Source: Seison nebaliae (Eukaryota > Rotifera > Pararotatoria > Seisonacea > Seisonidae). Taken from it: 47,731 bases of DNA. A program made the position numbers and the translations under genes. Every line of letters begins with the position of its first letter. Positions within the stretch are counted from its first letter, which is position 1. The notes beneath the pieces were generated by a model. The model saw nothing but the letters and a program-made list of their open reading frames with translations, did no database searches and was not told the origin of the DNA. The stretch spans positions 1 to 47,731 of the forward strand of contig JALJEE010001888.1 of NCBI GenBank assembly GCA_023231475.1. Direction: 5' to 3'. Below, one piece after another: positions 1 through 9,600 of the stretch.

Positions 1-1
1 T

Positions 2-169
2 ACGTCTCCTTTATCATTTTTCTGTTCATATTACACTCTTCCGAAGCCTACTCGGCTGTTCAATGCAAGAGAATTGATTGATCAATTCTCCGTCGATTAC
101 TTGGTTCCTGATAATCTCAAAAATCAAATACCCAGATGCCGTGAACTAATCCAACGACCAAGGTCGTGA
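2..169 (+). CDS. 3' end of an unknown protein-coding gene (partial)
   Basis: A reading frame is open from the left edge of the window to a TGA at 167-169, about 55 residues. The last 36 residues, from about position 59, look coding (LFNARELIDQF...VDYLVPDNL). The pyrimidine-rich start (bases 5-45) followed by AG could instead be the end of an intron, so the true last exon may begin near base 46. I do not recognise the protein. No canonical AATAAA follows the stop within 60 bases. Confidence 0.4.
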   Translation, partial: TSPLSFFCSYYTLPKPTRLFNARELIDQFSVDYLVPDNLKNQIPRCRELIQRPRS

Positions 170-783
170 ATTCTTAATTTTTATTTATAATTATATTATA
201 ATTATAATTACCCTATAGGGATTTACATTTAAAAAAAAAAAAAAAAAAAAAAAAAATTATCTTTGGAAAATCAATCTTTGTTAAATTTCAAAAAATTGTA
301 AATCATTATCATTTTTTCATTCATCTTATTTATTTGCTGAAATCATGTAGATTCCCTTTTTTCCTGCTTCAAACATTATAAACAATCTGATTCTTTATTT
401 GGATAACTATGTTGTCCAAAACTATCTCCTTGTGTAAACGTACTAGCGACAATTTAAGTTAAGATCGATAAAATTGTCAAGGAGAAAAATATATAAAATT
501 TGTTTAACCTAGTCCAACATTTAATGAGAATCGAACGAAAAGTGAATGTCAATTAACTTTAAACTATAAACGAAGCGACGACGGAAACTTAATTTAGGAT
601 AACAAACAGTTTATTTATCCATAAAACTGTTCATGTATTTTTTCCTATTTACTAATTTGATGCTGATAATATTCCGGACATTCATATATGACCACCAATC
701 TAGTCCATGGGTCTAATTTGTTTCAAATTCATTTTACATGTTTAATATTGACCAAGTAATTAATTATTTCATCAAAAAATTTA
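170..783. other. Intergenic spacer with a 26-nt poly-A tract
   Basis: AT-rich sequence between the partial gene and the tRNA gene. It holds an uninterrupted run of 26 A at 231-256 just after an (ATT/TAA)-rich stretch at 181-215. I see no coding frame,, no RNA fold and no clear promoter element. The poly-A run is 60 bases past the upstream stop codon, but there are no target-site duplications or other marks of a retrocopy. Confidence 0.5.
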
Positions 784-856
784 CATCCCTGGTGGGATTC
801 GAACCCACGGCCTTTGGATTAGAAGTCCAACGCGCTATCCACTGCGCTACAGGGAC
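784..856 (-). tRNA. tRNA-Arg (anticodon UCU)
   Basis: On the minus strand the sequence folds as a complete cloverleaf: acceptor stem GTCCCTG/CAGGGAT with one terminal G-U pair, D stem GCGC/GCGC, anticodon stem TTGGA/TCCAA with loop CTTCTAA, and T stem GTGGG/CCCAC closing the invariant loop TTCGAAT. The discriminator base is G at 784. The anticodon TCT reads AGA arginine codons. The gene has no intron; many animal tRNA-Arg(UCU) genes carry one. The internal A box (TAGCGCAGTGGATAG) and B box (GGTTCGAATCC) promoters are intact. Confidence 0.96.
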
Positions 857-1264
857 CACATATTAAGGAAGAAAAATAAATATATGAAATATAACAAAAT
901 TAGCAAATAAAAAACATTGAGAAATTTAACATCGTTGACGAATTTATCAAAGTTTTTATCCACAAATCTCATTAATCAATTTTTATATCAACTAATTTTC
1001 GTGTGTTCATTTCTTTCTTTTTTATATAATAATCAGCTAAATTTTAGAATTTACACAATTTTAATAAGTTTATCTAAATAATTTATGATGTCGGTCGTTA
1101 GGAATGAAATAAGAATGGCATTCTTTGTTTCCATTGTACATAGTCTGCTCTTTTACATATAGAAGGGCCAGGTGAGGAAACTTGTGACTCTGTTTCTTCG
1201 CGACGTATATACACATAGTCACAAAAAGAGAGAAGCTATTAGAAAACAGAAATTCCCAAGAAAA
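857..1264. other. Intergenic spacer and katanin 5' leader
   Basis: AT-rich sequence between the tRNA gene and the katanin start codon. The frame upstream of the katanin ATG stays open back to about 1172, but only through a GTG, so I treat it as 5' untranslated. An AGGTGAGG string at 1170-1177 resembles a canonical splice donor, yet nothing requires a 5' intron. Confidence 0.5.
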
Positions 1265-2710
1265 ATGGAAAATTTTGCAGAAAGTCTCAATAAAATTGAA
1301 TCAGCTCGATCGGCGTGTATAATAGGAGAATTTGAAGAATCGAAAAATTTATATCAGGAAGGCATTCGTTTGCTACAAGTTACTCTTGGAAAATATGGAT
1401 CACAAGTTCCCATCGAATCAACGTCGACGATGAAAGAGTTGTTGGTTTTGTGGCGAGAGGAACTTCAACTCATCGACGACCAAGAACAAAAAATTGATAT
1501 TGAACTCAATCGGAATTGTGAGGAATGTTTCCGTAAAGTCAAAACAGAAGATCATCATCGTCTCTCTCAGAAACCGGCGATTGGTGAATTTGATAATTAT
1601 TCGAATAATAAACGAATTCGTCGATTATATGATGCGCCGAAAAAATCGGAAGTGAATAATAATCGATTATTAGCGAAACCGAAAAATTCAAATTTGGGAA
1701 TTGGTGGACGTCCAAAACCACGCTTAACAAGTGGGAAAGGTGAAGGTAAATCATATGAATCAGGTAAAAAGAAGAAAGATGAAACGGAATTCGCACCGAA
1801 AGGTTTCGACAAAGCTCTCGTCGAAGCTTTAGAAGGAGATATTCTCCAAACGAACATCGACGTCAAATTTAACGATATTGCTGGTTGTGAAACGGCGAAA
1901 CGATTATTGGAAGAAGCGATTATTGTTCCCACCGTTCTCAAAGATATTTTCAAAGGAATTCGACGTCCTTGGAGAGGAATTCTCTTAGTTGGTCCTCCTG
2001 GTACCGGTAAAACGATGTTAGCTAAAGCTGTTGCAACGGAATGTAAATCGACATTTTTCAACGTCGGAGCTGCTTCATTAACATCGAAATATCACGGCGA
2101 ATCAGAAAAATGTGTAAAACTTTTATTTTTAATGGCAAGACATTATGCCCCAAGTATCGTGTTTATTGATGAAATCGATTCAGTGTCTGGTAAACGAGGA
2201 AATTCAAATGAACATGAAGCATCGAGAAGAGCTAAATGTCAATTATTGATGGAAATGGATGGAGTCACTTCATCTTCTGATGATCCTTCAAAAGCTGTCA
2301 TCGTATTAGGCGCTACTAATTGTCCATGGGATATCGATGACGCAATGAGAAGACGATTAGAGAAACGTATTTATATTCCACTACCAAATAAAGAGGCTCG
2401 TTTAAATCTTTTAAAAATTAATTTGAAAGAAATTAATTTATCATCAAATGTCGATTTGGATGAAGTTGCTGCCAATTTGGAAGGATACAGTGGAGCAGAT
2501 GTTACTAATATTTGTCGAGATGCTGTTATGATGCCAATTCGAAGGAAATTATCGGAAGTGAAGAGATCGGATTGGCATTTGATTGCGAACGAAAATCCTG
2601 AAACGACGATGGAAGATTTTTTGGCATCCATTCAAGCTATCACGTCGTCAGTTGATGAAGATCAATTATCGAAATATGATGATTGGATGGCGAAATTTAA
2701 AAGTGGATGA
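1265..2710 (+). CDS. KATNA1: Katanin p60 ATPase-containing subunit A
   Basis: Microtubule-severing AAA ATPase. It removes tubulin from the lattice and works in spindles, cilia and neurites, usually with a p80 regulatory subunit. The frame is a single exon; the first ATG (1265) gives 481 residues, close to the usual ~490. Residues 1-75 match the N-terminal MIT-like helical domain, followed by a basic linker of about 100 residues. The AAA module shows Walker A GPPGTGKT (about residues 243-250), Walker B IVFIDEID (298-305), sensor GATNCPWDID and the arginine pair RRR before LEKRIYIPLP. The tail LSKYDDWMAKFKSG matches the C-terminal helix of p60. A katanin-like paralogue (KATNAL1) is the main alternative name; the absence of introns in an intron-rich window is notable. 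Confidence 0.93.
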   Translation: MENFAESLNKIESARSACIIGEFEESKNLYQEGIRLLQVTLGKYGSQVPIESTSTMKELLVLWREELQLIDDQEQKIDIELNRNCEECFRKVKTEDHHRLSQKPAIGEFDNYSNNKRIRRLYDAPKKSEVNNNRLLAKPKNSNLGIGGRPKPRLTSGKGEGKSYESGKKKKDETEFAPKGFDKALVEALEGDILQTNIDVKFNDIAGCETAKRLLEEAIIVPTVLKDIFKGIRRPWRGILLVGPPGTGKTMLAKAVATECKSTFFNVGAASLTSKYHGESEKCVKLLFLMARHYAPSIVFIDEIDSVSGKRGNSNEHEASRRAKCQLLMEMDGVTSSSDDPSKAVIVLGATNCPWDIDDAMRRRLEKRIYIPLPNKEARLNLLKINLKEINLSSNVDLDEVAANLEGYSGADVTNICRDAVMMPIRRKLSEVKRSDWHLIANENPETTMEDFLASIQAITSSVDEDQLSKYDDWMAKFKSG

Positions 2711-2913
2711 CAATTTATTTTATTCATTTTTCCTATTTCTCATAATCATTTTTTAAGTTTTTTTTTCACATTACGAATCTTAAAAACAGTTTATTTAATG
2801 AAAATCAGATTAAATTCCACCCATTTTGAAAATTTTCAATTTATTTTAAACTCGAATAAATTCTCGAGAAATTCAAATGATAAAAGTTTTTTTTTCTTCA
2901 ATAATCATCAATA

Positions 2914-3531
2914 TCATGATGATGGTTCAATTTTTTCCCCATATTTTTTCACTACATAATTCTTCATATCTCCTATCATCAATTCGACTGGTTGTTGACC
3001 TTTGTAAATATCGGCGAATTCTTCGACGATTGTATAATGAAGTTCGAGGTCTTTGTAATTTACCGGTCGATTCATAGACCATACGGCCATATTATAATTC
3101 AATTTATTCTTTGAACTCGAATGTGCCAAAGCGGAAGAAGTTCCACATTTCAGGACATAATTATTCTTCGATGAATGATTCGTATACCATTCACCATCAA
3201 CTAATTTTTTCGTTGTTTTCGACATCATTCGAAAGAGAAATCCTTCGAAATATTTACCTCGTCCAATAATGGCAACTATTTTAAAATAAAATTAAAATTA
3301 AAATTTGAAAATATGAATTTAACCGTTCACTAAAAATGGACCTGATGTTCGTGATTTATCATGGAAAGCAAATATTTGGTATGGTGATGTTTGAGAGGAA
3401 TTCATTGGTCTTATTTTCGCACCATGACCTGGTATACCGTTCCTACAAACGGATTGTGGAAGATGTTTTCCTTTTGGATAAGCATGACTTAAAGACACCA
3501 CGAAAAATAGAATGAGAATGAATTGTTTCAT
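2914..3531 (-). CDS. Secreted single Reeler-domain protein
   Basis: Two exons, 3531-3324 and 3275-2914, joined across a 48-nt intron (GTTAAA...ATAG), give 189 residues. An N-terminal signal peptide (MKQFILILFFVVSLSHAYP) leads straight into a Reeler domain: the C..GIPGHGAKIRPMNSS opening, SPYQIFAF, then after splicing VAIIGRGKYFEGFLFRM, the typical GFLLQAR position of the fold. Stand-alone Reeler proteins of this size include the insect defence proteins and related haemolymph factors. The two cysteines expected for the domain disulphide are visible (CRNG and KCGTSS). The gene lies 151 bp downstream of GOPC on the same strand and converges on katanin. The family assignment is good; an immune role is inference from relatives. 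Confidence 0.8.
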
Positions 3532-3682
3532 ATTCTTTCTTTTTAAATAATTTCTATAATTAATCGAGAACTATTTTTACTTTTTATTTGTGTCTTAAGA
3601 CTGTTAAATGGTAAAGATGTTTAAATGAATGATGTTAAATATTATGAGATGTTGATTAAAAACAAAAGATGATAAAGGTCAG

Positions 3683-5334
3683 TCAAGTTGGAACATCGTC
3701 AGGTAGCGGAGAAGGGGCATGACTATCATTCTTCAACGACGTCATCATATTATTATTAACGATTGACAAGTGATCTCTCTCTTGATGATTATCATCATTG
3801 GATGGATTTTCATTCGTCATTTCCTCAGAAGTTTTCTTCAATTTTAATTTATTCTTCTTATTACGAAATGTCTGTTCGACGTCATCATTTTCTTCAATTC
3901 CCGGAGAGACGAATGTCACTTCCAAATCAACTTGACCAATCTAAAAAAAGAAAATAATATGGAAATTTCAAATTTTAAAAATTATTTAACAATTGATGAT
4001 AATACTTCAACAGCATCTTTATGACGCGCTGTCCTTAAATCGATGTCGTTCACTGAAAGAATTGCGTCACCAACATTCAAATTGTTAGATCGTTTGGCTG
4101 GTCCTCCTTCATGTAATTCTGAAATTAATATTGGTACTCCATGTTCTCTTCCTCCCTACATTAATTTGAAAGTAAATAAATAATAATTAATATTATAATA
4201 AATTATCAAAAAATCAATTATAACTGTTATCGACATTCCGAGACCTTCATCTTTCCATTTGTTTAAAGAGACTCGACGAAGAATTCCGATTTGTTTCTGT
4301 TCTGTCGATTTCATTTGAGATTCGTTGTGTGATTCATTAGCATCAGCTTTCCTTCCATCTCCACCTTCCAATAACATATTTTTGTCATGATCGTCATCTT
4401 CCAATTCCTCATTTACTTCATTCTCAAAATGATCGTCATTTGTTGGTAATCTCTTCGGTCCCTGACAAGCTTTCACAACGGCTTTGTGTCGATGTAAATG
4501 GATTTCTGCTTCCAATTGACACCAAAGACGTTCGTATTCGTCTTTGGGTAAATCGCGACCTAGTAATTGAAGTTGTTGGATACGACCAGCTAATTCCTTA
4601 TCGAGATATCGAGTGGCTAAACGAGAACCGAATAATTCAGCTCGACTTTCATTCAACGAATTTTGAAGCCAATTAATTTTTTTTTTCAAAATTTCATTTT
4701 GTGATTCTAATCGTTTCTTTTGAATTATCGCTGAATTCATTTCTTCTTCCATCTTCTCGTGGATGTCGTTGTCGAATTTCTTCTTCATTTTTTCCGCTTC
4801 CGTCGAATCAATAACGGAAGTTCTATTATGTTTGGGTGAATCGTCTTTAATGGATTGGGTTGGTGAACCGGCTTTATGTAATTGAAGTTGTGCTAAATGT
4901 AATTGAGAGAGAAGTTGTTGGAATTGATGATTAATCGCTTCATTTTTACATTGAATATCAACATTATCTTCCTCCATCGAATGGAGACGAACTTCCAATT
5001 TCGTCGTTGATTGTAAAGTGCTCAATGTTTTGTGTGCTAATTGTGTCCAACTGGAACAAATGGTATTTAAATGATTTCTTATCGTATCGATTAGTTCAGT
5101 GACACCGGAACCTTTTTCGATCGTTTCGTCTAAACCGGCGGCGATGGAAATCGCTTCTAATTCTCCCAACAACAATTCGATATCAACATACGAAGTATCG
5201 AAATCCTGTTCGAGAGTATCTAGCCAACGGAAAGCATTCATCGACGTGGTGATGTCGTTGGCAATCGTTTCGTCGTTTCCTAATCGACTGTTGGAACTGG
5301 TGGATGAAGTGGAAGTTTTATTAGTCTTCTCCAT
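3683..5334 (-). CDS. GOPC: GOPC (PIST/CAL), Golgi PDZ and coiled-coil protein
   Basis: Three exons, 5334-4225, 4155-3991 and 3940-3683, with introns of 69 and 50 nt, encode about 510 residues (human GOPC 462). N-terminal match: [24 protein letters not shown]. Long coiled coils follow (about 75-300), including the diagnostic block [20 protein letters not shown] and [18 protein letters not shown]. The PDZ domain begins near residue 355 with the GLGMSITGG carboxylate-binding loop, crosses the first intron, and continues through [15 protein letters not shown] and [14 protein letters not shown]. The C-terminal tail is Asn/Asp-rich and unconserved. GOPC sits on the trans-Golgi and sorts membrane cargo by binding their C-termini; the coiled coil binds golgin-160, syntaxin-6 and Rho partners in vertebrates. 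All splice phases are 0. Confidence 0.95.
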
Positions 5335-6680
5335 TGGACGAGAAATAAAGTGGGAATATTAATGGAATAATCGATAAGAAACAATTATCGAGACATCGGT
5401 TCTGAGAGGACTGAACAAAAATGAAAAATAAAACATCCTCTTCGTTCGGATGTGATAAGATGAATAATTTTATTTTATATGAAATCTTCTCGAATCATTC
5501 ACTTCTTCTTGCTTCTAAATCAACGGCTCACACACTCACATACATATTCGAATGTTCTCTCATTCGTATAGAAAAGTTTAATGTTTCGTGTTTGACGTCA
5601 CGCACTCCCTCAATTTGCATTTGAGGCAAGATGATATAAAAAGAGATTTCTTCCAAAAAAATAACTTTCTTATTCTGTCAGTGACGATAAGATGAAGTGA
5701 ATTGTCATCTAATTTATTCATATCCATCTGCTATTGTCTCCTTTTTCTCCTCCTCCTCCTCCTCCCCCTCTCACCGAATATTTCATCTAATCAGCATAGA
5801 GCAATGATTTCTATCAACAATTGTTGAAGTGAAAAATAATTAACTTCTGATTATGCAAACTCATAGCAATTAGGGAAAAGTAGAATAGCTACGGAATTCG
5901 TTAGGATTTCGGATAGAAACGAAATCAAATTAAATGATTCTCTCTCTATCTCTAGGAAATCTCTTTACTTCTTCTATAATAAAATGGATATTATAAATTG
6001 AGTTACTTATCTTCATCTAATATTTCTTTCCATCTCAACACTAATTGATGAGATTTTCGGTACAAAACGTCATGTATATTCATTTCACCAACACCAATTT
6101 CTTTGCATATATATTAGTTTGTTTCTCGTCCTCATTTTATTCCAAAATAGTCATACAGAACAAATAAATTTTCTTTTATTTCGAATTACCATTCATTCAT
6201 TCTTAAAATTTGCTTGCTACGATGAAATTACTGGAATTTTATTTTTAATTTGAAATTTATTGTACTCAAAAGTCATCAATATTTTATAACATAGATTTCT
6301 AAATTAGAAATCGGATAAATCATTTTAAGGAAATTGTTCGTAAAGAAGAAAATCATTTAGATTTTGAGGAAAACTAATGAATTTTTTAAATTTACTTTAA
6401 ACTTAATTTAGAACTTTCAATGTTTTATCCAATTTAAGTCAAACTGAAAAAATTAAAAAAGTTCACTGTTCACTATAATTTTTAATATCATCTGACTACG
6501 TTCCATACTATCGGTCGTTGTTCACTTACATTACATGTGATATTAATCGAATAATGTTCTTGTTTGATTAATAATTAGTTGGAATAAAGAGGAATATCAA
6601 AACAAAGACATTAGAACAATTGGGAGAACAAATCAATTGAATAAAAAACTTGATTTTTTTGTAGTAAGAGATTTGGAAAG
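5335..6680. other. Divergent intergenic region
   Basis: About 1.3 kb between the GOPC start (minus) and the large repeat-protein gene (plus), so both promoters should lie here. It contains a (TCC)n pyrimidine stretch at about 5743-5770 and AT-rich sequence elsewhere. Just before the downstream ATG, a T-run ending in TAG (about 6654-6665) looks like a splice acceptor, so the downstream gene may have an upstream non-coding or short coding exon that I cannot place. No other coding signal is visible. Confidence 0.45.
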
Positions 6681-9600
6681 ATGCGTGATCAAAATAGAAA
6701 AATATATGAATCGACAAGTGGAAAGTCATCTGATATACTTGACAGAATATCACACACTACTCCAAGACCGACGGAGAAGCCGACTTGTAGTAAAAACGGA
6801 GCAGATGTCGTACTTATGAATTTGAGTTATCTTCCGAAGAATCCGGCAAATAAATATGTTAAAGATCGATTACAAGAGCGACTTAATAGATGTTCAAATA
6901 AAAAGAATAAATTTATGAATGCTGTTCGTAAATCAGTGCCAATTCATGACACTAAAATTGATCGAATTACTGTTGATAATTGCAAACAGGCTATTACATG
7001 CAACACTATTGATAAAAAATTATGTCCACAAATTGAAGAGAATTCATTTGATATTATACGTGAAGATCATCCGGTAAGAGATAAGTGTAATGATTTTACT
7101 CAATGGAAACGATCATATTTGGTTGAACATTGTGATTTTCAAATAAGGTCACCTCAAATGATGAACGAGAGAGACGAACAATCATCACCAGGTCCCAGCG
7201 GCAGTGTTAGTGGAATGCGTCGTCCCAGTAGTATAGAAGAACTTCGTCGTAATAGTAGTATATCTCCACATGTATTCGCTTATTCGGCGGATCATGGTGG
7301 GCATGTTTATTCTCCACGTTCAAGTGATACACGACGTTCAACAAAATTTTCTCATGAATTACGATCTTCACGTCCTCAACGCCAAACTTTAAATATTCGA
7401 GATTCACTTTTCACTAATGATCACTACAATTCCGAACCGAATGTTGATGGTTATTCGAAACGTCTCACTGGTAATTTACGTCCATCTCGGGTTACTTTTG
7501 GAGATAATTCCACTTATGATCGGAATTATGATTACAATTCTCGACGTCCAAGCGGCAGTTTACGCTCATCTCATTTATCGAATTACTCGTCCGATTATAG
7601 TGTTAATCGTCAATCATCTGTTAATCGCAGTTTACGTCCATCAAATTTTGGTGGTAAGATTTATAGTTCGGACCAAAGTACAAATTTATACTCACAATAT
7701 CCCAAAGGTAGGGCCAGTTCTCCACGATTGTATAGGGCTCAATCATATTCATCTAAATCGAATGGTTATAATTACACACAACAACAACCAACCGGTCCTT
7801 CTGAATCACTTCACTCACAACAACTGGCTGATGGTTTTGGTTATCAATATCAACCCAATAGTACTTTCCACTTAGATCGTCCGAGTAGTAGTATTGGAAC
7901 GGTACACCCGACCAGTAATACGAACTTCGGAGAATTACATCCTAGTGGATTCGCGGGTCAAAGTAGCGGTTTCCCTAGTTCTGGACCTGATATGCAACAA
8001 GGAATTGTTGGTATGTTAGATCATCAAGGTAGTGTTTTCGCTCCTCATCCAAGCGGTAGTCACATGCCACAACAAATGGCGAATTTTGGTTTGGCAGGCC
8101 AAAGTGGTAGTTTTGGAGTTACTGAAAAGAATGGCATTGTTCGTATGTTGGATCAAAAAGGTAGTGTCTTTTTGACGAAGCCTAGTTTTATTACACCTCA
8201 TCAGAATGCTCAGCTTAACGATCAAAGTCAAAGTGATAATTTGGGGGTTGCCCAGAAACACGGCACTGCTTTTATGTTAGATCAAAAGGGTAGTGTTTTT
8301 CAATCACATCCAAGTGGTAATCCTATTCTGCCACATAACAGTGCTCAATTCGGCGAAGCTTCCGACAGTAACACTTTTGCTATGGTCCAAAAAAATGGAA
8401 CAGTTGTAATGTTACATCGGAAGGGCAGCGAATTTCAACCTCATCCAAGTGGAAATATTATGCGACCTCATCAGAGTGCGAAATTAGGAGACACTGACCA
8501 AAGCATGAGCTTGGCTCAAGTTCAAAAAAATGGAACCGTTGTAATGGTAGATCCAAAGGGAAGTGTTTTTCAACCACAACCAAGTGGGAATATTTTAAAA
8601 CCTCATCAAACTGCCAAATTTGGAGAAACTGAGCAAAGTACTAGTTTTGCACAAGTTCAAAAGAATGGGACAGTTCTAATGTTAGACCAAAAAGGAAGTG
8701 TTTTTCAACCACAACCAAGTGGCAATATTCTCAAACCTCATCAGAGTGCTAAATTTGGAGAGACGGAACATAGCACCAGTTTTGCACAAGTTCAAAAGAA
8801 TGGAACCGTTGTAATGGTAGATCAAAAGGGAAGTGTTTTTCAACAACAACCAAGTGGCAATATTTTAAAACCGCATCAGAGTGCCAAGTTTGCTGAGGCG
8901 AATGAACCTAACGACTTAACTACAGCACAAAAAAATGGCACTCTAGTTTTCCAAGATCAGAAGGGTAGTGTTTTCCAACCAAGTCCAAGTAGTAATATGT
9001 TAAGACCACATCAGAGCGCCAAATTTGGAATGGCCAATAAGAGCGTTAGCTTTGCTATAGCTCACAATAATGGTACCCTTCTTATGTTGGATCAAAAAGG
9101 CAGTGTGTTTCAACAACGACCGAGTGGCAAATTTTTAGGACCGCATCAGAGTGAAAAATTTGCAGACGTAACAAAAGAATCCAGTTTCGCCATAGCTCAA
9201 GCTAACGGCACACTTGTAACACTAGATCAAAATTGTAGTGTGGTTGAGTTACAGCCAAGTAATACTGATATTCGACCACACCAAAGTGCTAAATTTGGAA
9301 AAGTGGATGGTCCTGTAGATTTTAATAAAGCTGAGAAAAATGGAACATTAGTTATGATTGATAAAAAAGGAAGCATAATTCAACCACATCCAAGTGGCAT
9401 TCTTATTCGTCCACATCAAAGTGCCACATTTGGACAAGCTAACGAAAGCACTGTTTTTGGATTGGTCCAGAACAATGGCACAGTTATAGTAGTAGATCAG
9501 AAAGGTAGTGTTCTACAACCATATCCAAGCGGGACCATAGTTAAACCGCATCGTAGTGTCAAATTTGGAAAGACGGAAAGTAGTTTTGCGATTGCTCAAA

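Noticed and set aside
1-256. Processed retrocopy ending in a poly-A tail
   Set aside because: The 26-A run lies near an open frame, but there is no AATAAA, no flanking duplication and the 5' part is outside the window.
1597-2061. 154-codon minus-strand ORF opposite katanin
   Set aside because: It mirrors the katanin coding sequence and has no family resemblance; the plus strand carries clear AAA motifs.
7417-7875. 152-codon alternative-frame ORF within the large repeat gene
   Set aside because: Shadow frame of a long open exon; composition rich in Ile/His follows from the codons of the main frame.
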